Positions 7,232-15,864 of a stretch of DNA of 64,000 bases are shown here, piece after piece. Where the stretch lies: contig DATIFN010000046.1 in NCBI GenBank assembly GCA_035455245.1, positions 1-64,000 on the forward strand. The letters run 5' to 3'. The position numbers and the translations under genes were made by a program. This DNA is from UBA8516 sp035455245 (lineage in GTDB: Archaea; Thermoproteota; Nitrososphaeria; Nitrososphaerales; Nitrosopumilaceae). The number at the start of each line of letters is the position of its first letter. Position 1 is the first letter of the stretch. Below the pieces are notes generated by a model. It ran no database searches, was not told the origin of the DNA, and was given only the letters and a program-made list of their open reading frames with translations.

Positions 7232-8337
7232 GATTGTAAAATGAGTACTGATGAGGAGGTCGCAGCCGCGGACATGTTTTGAACAAGACCGACTTTTGCC
7301 TGTGGAACCTGCCTTTTTCCGGCTTTGCCTTGAAGTTGTTGACTAACCTCTACAATTTGTGCTATGCCTGTTGCCCCAAGAGGATGTCCAGCACCAATAA
7401 GACCGCCACGTGGGTTTATCCTCTTATCCTGTGTTTCATACAGAGTTCTGACAAGTTCGTTTCCTTTTCCTTTTTTTGCAAAGCCGAGATCTTCTACCTC
7501 AATAATTTCACAAATTGAAAACGCATCATGAATTTCTGCCACATCAATATCACTTGGTTCTTTTTTGGCCATTTCATAGGCCATAGATGCAGCATCACTT
7601 GTTGATATCATACTTGTAAGGTCTTTATTTTTTGTAAATCCTGCGGAAATCGTCCTTTGTCCTATTCCAGTTATGTGAGTTGGAACATCAGTGAATTTTT
7701 TTGAAAGTTCTTCTGAAGTAAGCAAAATTGCGGCAGACCCACTACATGGAAATGAGCAATCTAGGAGTCTGATGTCTTCAGTAAGTTCTTTGGAATTTAT
7801 GATTTCATCGATAGAGTATGATTTTTCAAAATATGCATACGGATTGTCTAGAGAATTTCTATGATTTTTCGCTGAAACCATGGCAATATCCTCTCTTGTT
7901 GTCCCATATTTTCTTACATGTGATTTTGTAAACATAGATGCCCAGTATATTGGGTGCTTGTATTGACCTCTCGATTTATCCCATTCCAAAACAAGGCCTG
8001 GATTGTCAGATCTTTCTGCACCCACTACCAAAGCTACCTCTGCTAAACCTGAGGCAATATACGAAAACGCTGAAATTGCACTATTTGCACCAGAATTGCA
8101 CAAGCTTTCCACAGAATGTGAAATTTTTGGTGTAATGCCTGATATTTCTGAGACAATACTAGAAAGGTACTTTTTATTGTCATTTGTAGAAGTTAATACT
8201 ACATCAATATCCTTTTGTGATAAATTTGGCACCGTTTCAAAAAGCGATTTTATCGCCGACAACATAAGTGAATCTGTAGGCTGTTCTTCTTTAGTGAATT
8301 TTGTCAGGCCAAAACCTACTATAGATACTTTCCTCAA
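7228..8337 (-). CDS. Thiolase family protein (acetyl-CoA acetyltransferase / SCP-x type)
   Basis: Archaeal thiolase of 369 residues. It has the nucleophilic Cys in ESLCNSGANS, the HDAFS His, and the C-terminal GHPLGATG loop; the second Cys position of bacterial thiolases is not obvious (SCP-x-like lineage). Such enzymes condense or cleave acetoacetyl-CoA, either for mevalonate synthesis or, in thaumarchaea, in the hydroxypropionate/hydroxybutyrate cycle; the sequence does not decide between them. The TTG start overlaps the stop of the luciferase-like gene (TTGA), and its own stop overlaps the DUF35 start, so the three are translationally coupled. Confidence 0.88.
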   Translation of the reverse strand: MRKVSIVGFGLTKFTKEEQPTDSLMLSAIKSLFETVPNLSQKDIDVVLTSTNDNKKYLSSIVSEISGITPKISHSVESLCNSGANSAISAFSYIASGLAEVALVVGAERSDNPGLVLEWDKSRGQYKHPIYWASMFTKSHVRKYGTTREDIAMVSAKNHRNSLDNPYAYFEKSYSIDEIINSKELTEDIRLLDCSFPCSGSAAILLTSEELSKKFTDVPTHITGIGQRTISAGFTKNKDLTSMISTSDAASMAYEMAKKEPSDIDVAEIHDAFSICEIIEVEDLGFAKKGKGNELVRTLYETQDKRINPRGGLIGAGHPLGATGIAQIVEVSQQLQGKAGKRQVPQAKVGLVQNMSAAATSSSVLILQS

Positions 8338-9305
8338 GAAATTTCCCCCGAAAAAGTTGACATGAGAAGTTTAAAGGAGGTTTTAACATTACCAATGGGA
8401 TTAAACTGTATTATTGGAAGTGTAACTCCAGAATCTACAAACCTTTCTAGTTGTTTAATACATTGTTGTGGCGTCCCACAAATTACTAAAGAATCAAGCA
8501 TACTATCCGGTACTAACTCATGATTTGAATTTAATCCGGATTTTTTGAATTCTTCGTAAATATTCTTAATTTCATTATTAAAACCATTTTTGGCCAAAAA
8601 TTCACGGTATATCTTTCCAACAGAAATGTAAAATGCCAAGGTCTTTTTGGCTCTGTCGGTTGCTTTTTCTGAATCCTCAGAAACACAAGTAATGATTTGA
8701 GACGCTACTTCTATTTTTTTCTTGGATTGCATTTTTTGAATGGTTTTTTGTAATTCTGAAATGGGTCTTAAATAGAAAATTACTCCATCAGATATCCCCC
8801 ATGCCAGATTGACCATTTTTTCGTTTACTGCAGCTAAATAAATCGGAATGTTCTTTCTTTTAGGTTTAATCAATAAAGTAAAATTGTTTAAATGAAAAAA
8901 TCTACCATCATAATTTACTTTATTTCCAGACAACACAAGCCTAATTATGTCAACATATTCATGCATTCTCTGGATATGGTTTGAAAAATTAAGGCCATGC
9001 CAATCTTGTACAATTTGTACACTACTTGTGCCCAATCCGAGAATAAACTTGCCATTCGAAAGAAGATCTAAGGTTGCCGCTCCCATTGCTATGAGAGTTG
9101 GAGTTCTCGAATAGATATTAATTATTGAAGAACCAATTTTGGAATTTTTTATTATCTGAGATACAGCTGCTAAAATAGAGTATCCTTCCATCCCCCAAGT
9201 TTCAGGAATCCAAATAGAATCGTGGTTGTAATTTGATAAAATTTTTGAGCAATCCATTATTTCATCTACTGATAATAACGATCCTAGACTGTACCCCAAC
9301 CTCAT
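8334..9305 (-). CDS. Luciferase-like (F420-dependent type) oxidoreductase
   Basis: Bacterial luciferase-like TIM barrel, closest in pattern to F420-dependent enzymes such as Mer and F420 glucose-6-phosphate dehydrogenase. Features include LGYSLGS at the N-terminus, IWIPETWG, and the KFILGLGTS strand-loop near residue 95, and QRMHEYVDIIRL. The substrate is unknown. ATG 9305 starts right at the conserved first strand and lies 4 bp after the nucleotidyltransferase stop; ATG 9335 is possible but would overlap that gene. The operon setting with thiolase and DUF35 suggests a role in a CoA- or sugar-linked pathway, which is inference. Confidence 0.82.
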   Translation of the reverse strand: MRLGYSLGSLLSVDEIMDCSKILSNYNHDSIWIPETWGMEGYSILAAVSQIIKNSKIGSSIINIYSRTPTLIAMGAATLDLLSNGKFILGLGTSSVQIVQDWHGLNFSNHIQRMHEYVDIIRLVLSGNKVNYDGRFFHLNNFTLLIKPKRKNIPIYLAAVNEKMVNLAWGISDGVIFYLRPISELQKTIQKMQSKKKIEVASQIITCVSEDSEKATDRAKKTLAFYISVGKIYREFLAKNGFNNEIKNIYEEFKKSGLNSNHELVPDSMLDSLVICGTPQQCIKQLERFVDSGVTLPIIQFNPIGNVKTSFKLLMSTFSGEIS

Positions 9306-9309
9306 TTTG

Positions 9310-10002
9310 TCATTTTTTGAATATGAAATCATCATAATGTGTTACAACTATGTTTTTTGAACATTCTTCAATATCTTTATGTGAGTCTATTGAATGCCAA
9401 AATGCTTTTTTATATTTTATTGCAAACAGCTTACCTTTAGTACAATATAACGGAAATGTGGAATTTTCTATATTCCCTTTTTTGGGTACATGTTTTGTAA
9501 TTTCTTTTGAAAGATGGTATATTCCAGCATTCATCCAATATTCTGAAATTATTGGTTTTTCATGAAAACGTTGAACTTTGTCACCTATTATGTCCACTAT
9601 GCCATAGGCTGTTCTCAGTGGAACGACCGCAACAGAATTTGGTTTTGATTGTAATTTCCTTGGATCAAGATCTGTAATAACATCTCCATTTATCACAAAA
9701 AAACTTGGTTCATCAATAAACTTTGATGCGTTTCTTATTGCACCGCCTGTTCCTAATGGAACATTTTCCACTGAATAAAAAATTTGTACTCCTAGATTTT
9801 TTTTTGCTTCAAGATGATTTTTTATTTGCTCATTTTTGTAACCAGAACAGATAACAAATTCCTTTATCCCAAATTTTTTGAAATATCTAATTTGCCATTC
9901 TATGATTGGAATATTGTTAATGGGTATCAAAGATTTTGGCACATAGTCTGTAATTGGTTTTAGCCTTTTCCCAAACCCTCCAGTTAGAATTAATGTTTTC
10001 AC
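9310..10002 (-). CDS. Sugar-phosphate nucleotidyltransferase (NTP_transferase family)
   Basis: A 230-residue protein with the nucleotidyltransferase signature at the N-terminus (LILTGGFGKRLKPIT then PKSLIPINNIPI), a GTGGAI loop, NGDVITD with the metal-binding Asp, and FHEKP later. It would activate a sugar 1-phosphate as NDP-sugar (mannose, glucose or similar) for glycan or glycolipid synthesis. No C-terminal beta-helix domain is present. GTG 10002 places the signature at the expected distance from the N-terminus; TTG 10026 would add eight residues. It heads the operon to the luciferase-like, thiolase and DUF35 genes. Confidence 0.85.
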   Translation of the reverse strand: MKTLILTGGFGKRLKPITDYVPKSLIPINNIPIIEWQIRYFKKFGIKEFVICSGYKNEQIKNHLEAKKNLGVQIFYSVENVPLGTGGAIRNASKFIDEPSFFVINGDVITDLDPRKLQSKPNSVAVVPLRTAYGIVDIIGDKVQRFHEKPIISEYWMNAGIYHLSKEITKHVPKKGNIENSTFPLYCTKGKLFAIKYKKAFWHSIDSHKDIEECSKNIVVTHYDDFIFKK

Positions 10003-10035
10003 AGATAGAACCCACGGTTTTTGCAATAAAAAGCT

Positions 10036-10563
10036 TCATCCAAAAAAGTGTACAGATGCAATACCAAAATAGTAACCCGCAAGAGATAGGGAAATTCCCC
10101 ACACGCACGATCCTACAAACGTGAAGATCAGAAACTTTAACACTTTCATCTTAAGAAAACCGGCTGGAATGGAGACTAATTCTCTGATCCCAGGAACCAT
10201 TCTTCCAAATAAAACCACTTTTTCACCGTGATGCGCAAACCATCTATCGACCTTTTTCATATGCTCATCGGTAATCCGTAAATATTTCAAATACCTCGCA
10301 AGTCCTTCTCTTCCAATTTTGAGTGCTAAAAGATAGGTTACAAATGCACCTGTAGTTGAACCAGCAGCCCCGGTAATTCCCAAACCTATTACATGAAAAA
10401 ACGACATATTGTTCTTCGATACGATGTATCCTGCTAATGGAAATATTACTTCACTTGGGATTGGAGGAAATATTGTTTCTAGCAAAGATGCACTAAAAAT
10501 TCCTAAATAAAGATAATCTGAAACCAACGAAATAACCCACTGAACGAATGTTTCTATTGACAT
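10036..10563 (-). CDS. DedA family membrane protein
   Basis: A 175-residue polytopic membrane protein with the DedA (VTT) signature: the ETIFPPIPSEVIFPLAGY re-entrant loop near residue 30, the amphipathic HGEKVVLFGRMVPGIRELVSIPAG motif region and about four helices. DedA proteins act in lipid flipping or membrane homeostasis. The start codon lies 4 bp after the stop of the small zinc-ribbon gene, suggesting one operon with that gene and the upstream four-helix protein. Confidence 0.9.
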   Translation of the reverse strand: MSIETFVQWVISLVSDYLYLGIFSASLLETIFPPIPSEVIFPLAGYIVSKNNMSFFHVIGLGITGAAGSTTGAFVTYLLALKIGREGLARYLKYLRITDEHMKKVDRWFAHHGEKVVLFGRMVPGIRELVSIPAGFLKMKVLKFLIFTFVGSCVWGISLSLAGYYFGIASVHFFG

Positions 10564-10567
10564 GTGC

Positions 10568-10693
10568 TCACGGAGATTCTGTCATATAATAATGAAGCTC
10601 AGTATAACATTCTATACAAAAATCTCTCTCGTCAGTATGATCACAAGAATATGTTTTTTCTGTTTTTTTACTGCACTTTGTGCAAATTTTCAT
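10568..10693 (-). CDS. Small zinc-ribbon-like protein, 41 aa
   Basis: An ATG-started frame of 41 residues with two Cys pairs (CTKC at residues 4-7 and CIEC at 26-29) and an intervening C17/H19, the layout of a tiny zinc ribbon or treble-clef knuckle. It begins 19 bp after the four-helix gene and stops 4 bp before dedA, all on the minus strand. That operon packing supports a real gene. Function unknown. Confidence 0.68.
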   Translation of the reverse strand: MKICTKCSKKTEKTYSCDHTDERDFCIECYTELHYYMTESP

Positions 10694-10712
10694 ACTATGA
10701 TAAAGTTACAGG

Positions 10713-11102
10713 TTAAGAAGATTTTTTTGTTTTAATTATCCCGAGAGCAATAACAAAAATTCCTACTGCTATAACTGGAGCAAATTCTGACATTCTATTT
10801 TTTTCTGGTTCCATTGAACTGATTGTTGACTGCATGACAAGAAAAGCAACAGATCCAATAACTGTCAACATCCCGCTTATGATAATTAAAATTCCAAGAA
10901 TTTTAGAGGGTTCCCTTTTTGAGATAAAAAATGCAATTATTGGTAATGCTACTGAAGGGATGCCTAAAGCAACACCCCTGATGATGTGATCAAACGGTAA
11001 AAATCCCTGACCCGTGCCACCTCCAATCACAGCATCAACACCATAAATGACAAGGAGCATTATGGAGATGGATGTAATGATGATGGATGTTCTTGTAGCC
11101 AT
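10713..11102 (-). CDS. Hypothetical four-helix membrane protein
   Basis: Not recognised. The 129 residues contain four hydrophobic stretches: residues 7-25 (IIITSISIMLLVIYGVDAV), 40-60, 67-90 and 105-122. They are separated by short loops, and the tail is basic (KTKKSS). It is the first gene of a likely operon with a 41-aa zinc protein and dedA. The upstream 208 bp hold no gene that I can see. Confidence 0.65.
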   Translation of the reverse strand: MATRTSIIITSISIMLLVIYGVDAVIGGGTGQGFLPFDHIIRGVALGIPSVALPIIAFFISKREPSKILGILIIISGMLTVIGSVAFLVMQSTISSMEPEKNRMSEFAPVIAVGIFVIALGIIKTKKSS

Positions 11103-11310
11103 AATGCCGTCCCTGCATAAACTGGTAATAAATCATTTTATTCACGCATGGATTCTTTGTTAATGAAAGGGGTGCAAACATGTGTAAAAGTGTTCAGGGT
11201 ATGAAATTGCTTAAAGACTAAATTTAGATATCCATAACAATAAATCTAATTTTGAAATATTCAGGATCACTTTAAAAAAAAATTCCAAATACTAAGGAAA
11301 AATTACCTTG

Positions 11311-11988
11311 TTACATAAATTGATAATTTTTGTTGCTTGCAACATTTCGCTCATCCGTAATTAGTTTAACAGCAAATACATATTTTTTACCAAATATTTC
11401 GGCTAAAAGATGCTCTGGAATTTCTGTTTTTCTTATTTCAAAGGCAGATTCGTTTCTAATGAACTCCTCCTCAGGGTCTAAAGTTTCAGTCAGCGTCAAA
11501 TTCCCAGCATTATATTTTATGTCCCAGATATTTCCCACATCTGTTTTTAGATTTAAACTATCAAACCCGAGAGAGCCCCCAGGAATTTTATTGCTCGTCT
11601 TTAAAAGATTCTTGAATTTTATTATTACTTCATACTGCTTTTTGTTGTCTAAAGGATTAGTACGCTCATAACCTTCCACCTTAGCAAGACCAAGAAGTGT
11701 CAATTCAATATTGTTCACTGTCCAAGAATAAGGCAAACCCAAAATTTCAGATTCGGTTTTAGAGTTAGTCATATTTTTATCTGGAAGTTTTTCTGAGAAT
11801 GGCAAACCTGACGACGCCTCGACATTAGACTGTGACATGACATTCATCTTAACGACATGCCCCGGATCGATTTTCACTTTTCCTTTCACAATCATGGTGG
11901 TGAAATCATTAAAAATCAATTTTCCACAGTTGTAACAGAATCTATCATCTGGCGAGACTTTATAGCCGCAATCAGGACAAAATGGCAT
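11311..11988 (-). CDS. Zinc-ribbon protein with C-terminal beta domain
   Basis: Residues 1-24 form a zinc ribbon (FCPDCGYKV and FCYNCGKLI). The rest is a soluble domain dominated by beta strands in the style of DUF4352/TELO2-type immunoglobulin-like domains (VNNIELTLLGLAKVEG, YEVIIKFKNLL, WDIKYNAGNLTLTE). No membrane helix links the two parts, unlike many zinc-ribbon plus DUF4352 proteins. The function is unknown; an adaptor or sensor role would be speculation. Confidence 0.65.
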   Translation of the reverse strand: MPFCPDCGYKVSPDDRFCYNCGKLIFNDFTTMIVKGKVKIDPGHVVKMNVMSQSNVEASSGLPFSEKLPDKNMTNSKTESEILGLPYSWTVNNIELTLLGLAKVEGYERTNPLDNKKQYEVIIKFKNLLKTSNKIPGGSLGFDSLNLKTDVGNIWDIKYNAGNLTLTETLDPEEEFIRNESAFEIRKTEIPEHLLAEIFGKKYVFAVKLITDERNVASNKNYQFM

Positions 11989-12075
11989 GATATTTCTTAG
12001 CTTGAGGATAAATATGGTTTTACTTGTATTAATAGATAGATTATACCTGAAAGAAAATAAGGAGCAGATACTTTC

Positions 12076-12768
12076 ATGTTTGAATTTACGTTTGACATTA
12101 GTAGTATTAGAATTTTGTTTGCCTTGGTGATGTTATCAATAGCAACCACCATAGATGTGTGGAAACGAGAAATCAACGATGTTTTGTGGATTATTTTTGG
12201 AGCTGTAGCAGTCGTATTGGTTTTTTTTGAACCCAACATAACTAGTTCCTTAGTAACCATTGGTATGTCATTAATTATTGCACCGGTTGCCCTTCTGATC
12301 TGGAGAATTGGAATTTTTGGAGGTGCAGATGCATTAGGTTTGATCGTTTTATCGGCACTTGCACCACAACTTAGTTTTTCAGGAACAATCGTGACTCCTT
12401 TAACAACCTTAACAAATGCTGCAATAATCTCCATAACACCAATTTTTTTCAATTTAATTCGAAATATCGTTGCAATGTTAAGACATGAGGATATTTTTGA
12501 TGGATTTAAAGAAACTAGGTTAAAAAAAATAACTGCCTTATTTTTAGGATATCGCGCTAAAAATCCAAAATATAGTTTTTCAATTGAAAATCTAAATGGA
12601 AATCACAAAATGTTTGATTTTTCTTTACATCATGCTGAAAACACCGAATTTTGTAATGAACCAAATACATGGGTCACACCAGGAATTCCGTACATACTTT
12701 ACATATCAGCCGGATTTCTGGTTCAACTTTTCATCGGAGATATAATTTTCAATATAAGTCCACTTTAG
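12076..12768 (+). CDS. Prepilin/prearchaellin peptidase-like aspartic membrane protease (A24)
   Basis: A polytopic membrane protein of 230 residues with both A24 catalytic signatures: the first Asp in TIDVWKREINDVLW near residue 26, and the GxGD-type motif as GGADALGL near residue 80. PibD/FlaK enzymes cut class III signal peptides of archaellins and type IV pilins at the cytoplasmic face of the membrane. A large cytoplasmic insert near residues 135-200 precedes the last helix, which is longer than in FlaK. It stands upstream of two unknown genes and a TrmB-like gene. Confidence 0.8.
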   Translation: MFEFTFDISSIRILFALVMLSIATTIDVWKREINDVLWIIFGAVAVVLVFFEPNITSSLVTIGMSLIIAPVALLIWRIGIFGGADALGLIVLSALAPQLSFSGTIVTPLTTLTNAAIISITPIFFNLIRNIVAMLRHEDIFDGFKETRLKKITALFLGYRAKNPKYSFSIENLNGNHKMFDFSLHHAENTEFCNEPNTWVTPGIPYILYISAGFLVQLFIGDIIFNISPL

Positions 12769-12841
12769 TAAAGAAATTCTCAAAAACTCAATAGTGGTCA
12801 ATGAAAAGGCTGTAATTTTATTTTTTTACATACGCAACTTC

Positions 12842-12850
12842 TTTATATTA
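12842..12850 (+). promoter_or_regulatory. TATA box of the 12871 gene
   Basis: TTTATATTA is centred about 25 bp ahead of the ATG at 12871, matching archaeal spacing for a leaderless transcript covering the three-gene unit. Confidence 0.5.
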
Positions 12851-12870
12851 AAAACACCTTTTTCACCAAT

Positions 12871-13365
12871 ATGTCATCTAATGATACAGACATAGACGAT
12901 GATCTAGTAGAAGTCATAAAGACAATGGAGACCCTGATTGACGAAGCGGTTCAGGTTTATGAATTAGATAAGGAAAAAGTTAACGTTATAGACGATGTAT
13001 ACAATTCATTAAAAGTCATCACAAATTTTCTTGGTTTTTCTGTCGATTTGTATCCGGAACTTTTGAACCTCCCTCCAGGATCAAGAGCAGTACTTACCCC
13101 ATCACTTGACATTGTAATAATAAAACCAAACTTCAAATCAGAAACAAAGAGACTAGATCAATTTTCATTAGAGGAGATAACAAATATCCTAAGATATGGC
13201 ACTCCTGCTTTAATAAGCATGGCAAGAGCGGATAGAATTTACAAAAATAGAAGGGTTTCATTCTTGAAGAGCGCAACAGCAAAACTAAAACAACTACCGC
13301 ATACAAACGTTGATGACAATGATTTGGCCGACAAATCAAGACATATCGAGAGGGTTGAAAGTTAA
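12871..13365 (+). CDS. Hypothetical protein (first gene of a TrmB-linked unit)
   Basis: Not recognised. A 164-residue soluble protein with an acidic N-terminus (DTDIDDDLVE), a helical first half, a hydrophobic beta segment (SRAVLTPSLDIVIIKP) and a basic C-terminal helix. A good TATA box precedes the ATG. Its stop overlaps the next ATG (TAATG), so it is coupled to the 171-aa gene. The context with a TrmB-like regulator suggests a lineage-specific regulatory unit, which is inference. Confidence 0.65.
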   Translation: MSSNDTDIDDDLVEVIKTMETLIDEAVQVYELDKEKVNVIDDVYNSLKVITNFLGFSVDLYPELLNLPPGSRAVLTPSLDIVIIKPNFKSETKRLDQFSLEEITNILRYGTPALISMARADRIYKNRRVSFLKSATAKLKQLPHTNVDDNDLADKSRHIERVES

Positions 13366-13880
13366 TGCATAATGAAAAATTGGTTCACTTTTACTCCGTT
13401 AATAATTTACATTCGTCACTTTTATCGCGTCTTACAGATCTAGAAAATGATGAAGGAGAGTTATCACACCCATTTGGTTTCAAGATGAGATCCAGTGAAA
13501 CTGTTTGGTCTTCAGAAATTAATGAGACCATCCAACAAATCGACGCACTAGATGATCAAGCAAGTGAAGGGCACCTAAAGAACCAGGAGAATAAATTCAC
13601 CACGATTGGAAGGAATTTAATTAGACTTTTTGAAGAATTTAGATTAAAAAGTGACCCTCTACGTCATTTCAAAGTCCTAAAAGAAACAAAATCAAATATT
13701 GAGAACACACGAAACTTCAAGAGAGCAGCCCCCAGTGTTACTTCAAGGAATATCAACAAACACAACATGTGGGCCAGTCCATTATGTTATGGCTTGTCAC
13801 CTGGAGTAAAGTCAGAAAAATCAAACCAAAAAAGAGTGAAATTCTCTCATAAGCCGATCTTTGATCTAGGAGTCGAGTGA
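13365..13880 (+). CDS. Hypothetical protein (second gene of a TrmB-linked unit)
   Basis: Not recognised. A 171-residue hydrophilic protein without membrane segments, with a helical core (QIDALDDQASEG, IGRNLIRLFEEF) and a probably disordered basic C-terminus. It is translationally coupled to the gene before it and ends 1 bp before the TrmB-like gene, so the three are very likely one transcript. Confidence 0.6.
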   Translation: MHNEKLVHFYSVNNLHSSLLSRLTDLENDEGELSHPFGFKMRSSETVWSSEINETIQQIDALDDQASEGHLKNQENKFTTIGRNLIRLFEEFRLKSDPLRHFKVLKETKSNIENTRNFKRAAPSVTSRNINKHNMWASPLCYGLSPGVKSEKSNQKRVKFSHKPIFDLGVE

Positions 13881-13881
13881 G

Positions 13882-14916
13882 ATGGAAAATTCTAAAACTA
13901 ATAAAATTTCCTCAGAAGAATTGAATAATATTCATAATATAGATGAATCTATTGAAGAAAATGATGACACACGATCACTTAAACGATCAGAACGATCAAA
14001 ATTAGCTAACTCTCGCACAATATATCCCACCAACAAATCTAGCAAGTACACAGGAAATAAAATGAACCACGAACAAATAGAAATGACAGCATTTGATTCA
14101 ACTCCAGATTCTGGCATGTATGATTACAAAATGTCCCTAGAGAAACTTAAAGATGAATTGTCAAAATTCGGGCTTACAGCAAATCAATCAAAGGTCTACA
14201 TATTTTTAGGAAAATATGGTTCAAAGACTGCGCCGGAAGCATGTAGAGCATTAAAAATCCCAAGAACTGAAACGTATCATTTGCTTACTACTTTGCAAAA
14301 CAAGGGCATAGTTTCTGCAACATTCGAACACCCAATCAGGTTTTCAGCATTACCACTTGACAGAGCAGTATGGGTTCTAGTAAATGCAGAAAAAGAAAGA
14401 GTGAAATCGTTGGAAAAGCAAGAAAAAAATATAGTAGAACTATGGAATGGGATTCCAGACTTTAAGACGGGTCCTGCTGAAGAAAAAGAAGACAAATTCC
14501 AGATGCTACAGGGAATAAACCAAATTAATAGCAAGATACATGAAATGATCACCAAACCATCAGAAGAAATTCTAATCTTAGGTTCTGAAAAAGATTTCCT
14601 GAGATTTTATCACTCAGATTTCTTAGCTCCCTTAAATGAAGTGGAATCTGAAGTCAAAATCCTTACATCCTGTTCTGAAAAAACACTTTACATATTTGAG
14701 GAAGCCAATAGGACAGATATTAAATTGATGCCATCTGACATTACAGATGAGATTTGTTTCATAATCCGAGATGATGAATTAATTTTCTTTATGAAAAATG
14801 CAAATCAATCAACACAAAATGCCATGGCAATGTGGACCGACTCAACTGCGATGGTTCAATCAATGAGGCTATTGTTCAATTCCGTTTGGCCCAAATCTAA
14901 GGGAATTTATCTCTAA
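13882..14916 (+). CDS. TrmB-family transcriptional regulator
   Basis: Residues about 85-155 form the TrmB winged-helix domain: LSKFGLTANQSKVYIFLGKYGSKTA, the recognition region LKIPRTETYHLL and the wing NKGIVSATF. A helical dimerisation segment follows and then a C-terminal effector-like domain (SEEILILGSE, EVKILTSC). The first 80 residues are Ser/Lys/Asn-rich and probably disordered, which is unusual for TrmB. TrmB proteins sense sugars or other metabolites and regulate at promoters; the ligand here is unknown. It is third in a three-gene unit and convergent with a KaiC-like ATPase. Confidence 0.82.
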   Translation: MENSKTNKISSEELNNIHNIDESIEENDDTRSLKRSERSKLANSRTIYPTNKSSKYTGNKMNHEQIEMTAFDSTPDSGMYDYKMSLEKLKDELSKFGLTANQSKVYIFLGKYGSKTAPEACRALKIPRTETYHLLTTLQNKGIVSATFEHPIRFSALPLDRAVWVLVNAEKERVKSLEKQEKNIVELWNGIPDFKTGPAEEKEDKFQMLQGINQINSKIHEMITKPSEEILILGSEKDFLRFYHSDFLAPLNEVESEVKILTSCSEKTLYIFEEANRTDIKLMPSDITDEICFIIRDDELIFFMKNANQSTQNAMAMWTDSTAMVQSMRLLFNSVWPKSKGIYL

Positions 14917-14917
14917 A

Positions 14918-15655
14918 CTAGGGCGTTAGCCTTGGATGTACCAATTGTAATCCAATATCACTAAGCTTTACAGGGTAAATTTGTTCACTGTGACGGACTC
15001 CTCTCATTTTAAGAACCTGGAGTGTTCTTTCCATAGCATTTTCCTTTTGTAAATGATGTAATAAAATAATCCCAGAGGCAACATACCATTCAGGGGGGAT
15101 TTTCTCTGCTGTAGTGCTTTCTGATATTAATATTGAGGTACAGTGCCTTTCTTCCAAAGCCTGGATCATTCCCTGGAGGCCCTGTCTAACGTAGAACTTA
15201 TTTGCATATTGCATCGCCAGCACCGTAAGCGAGTCTACAACAAGACGTTTTGCTGCTAATCTCTTAATGCTGCTAATAATAAGTTGTGTCAAGTGCATAA
15301 ACGGAAGTGTTTCTCCACGATAAAGAGAATCATCTAATTCAACAAAACCTTCTTCCATCTTAAATGGCCTGGCATCAATTATTAACATCTTTCCATCATC
15401 AATGAGTTTTTGAATGTCCCATCCATACATTTTAAAATCATTTTTTATTTCACGTGGACTTTCGGCTAAAGTGACATACACTACTGGTTCATCGAAATCT
15501 TTTGCGCCCGCATAGAGATATTGCATTCCAAATGTTGTCTTTCCACTTCCTGGCGGACCTGATAAAACAATTGTTTTTCCTTCTCTAAATCCTCCAGACA
15601 TTATTGAATCCAAACCTGGAACTCCAGTCCTTACTTTAATTGATGATTCTATCAT
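14918..15655 (-). CDS. KaiC-like RecA-superfamily ATPase (single domain)
   Basis: A 245-residue single KaiC/RadA-type domain: GVPGLDSIMSGGF at the start, Walker A GPPGSGKTT near residues 34-42, Walker B RLVVDSLT near 140, and ISES after it. Archaeal one-domain KaiC proteins, including FlaH, act as ATP-dependent regulators or motor accessory factors. No circadian partner (KaiA/KaiB) is nearby. A TATA-like TATTTAAAG on the minus strand about 27 bp from the ATG suggests a leaderless start. It is divergent from purK and convergent with the TrmB-like gene. Confidence 0.82.
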   Translation of the reverse strand: MIESSIKVRTGVPGLDSIMSGGFREGKTIVLSGPPGSGKTTFGMQYLYAGAKDFDEPVVYVTLAESPREIKNDFKMYGWDIQKLIDDGKMLIIDARPFKMEEGFVELDDSLYRGETLPFMHLTQLIISSIKRLAAKRLVVDSLTVLAMQYANKFYVRQGLQGMIQALEERHCTSILISESTTAEKIPPEWYVASGIILLHHLQKENAMERTLQVLKMRGVRHSEQIYPVKLSDIGLQLVHPRLTP

Positions 15656-15713
15656 ACATCAAAAAACATCACAAAAGTCTATTTAAAGGGTAGTAACAAT
15701 TATCAAGTAACTA

Positions 15714-15769
15714 TTTCCATTTTTGGATTTTTTTATACACAAGTTATCAGCTAGATGTTTCCATTTTTG
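15714..15769. repeat. Paired 12-bp direct repeats in the kaiC-like/purK intergenic region
   Basis: TTTCCATTTTTG occurs at 15714-15725 and again at 15758-15769, 44 bp apart (about four helical turns), between two divergent genes. The spacing could suit a regulator bound on one face, but AT-rich DNA makes short repeats common. Confidence 0.3.
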
Positions 15770-15864
15770 AAATTATTTTTTAAATCCAAATTTTTAATGG
15801 TTAAAAATAAGTGAGATCTAATTTACAGCTAACAATTTTAAGACATAAAAAGTTACATTCCATA

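Noticed and set aside
11997..12452. Minus-strand frame of 151 codons
   Set aside because: Antisense to the prepilin-peptidase-like gene, whose catalytic motifs are clear on the plus strand.
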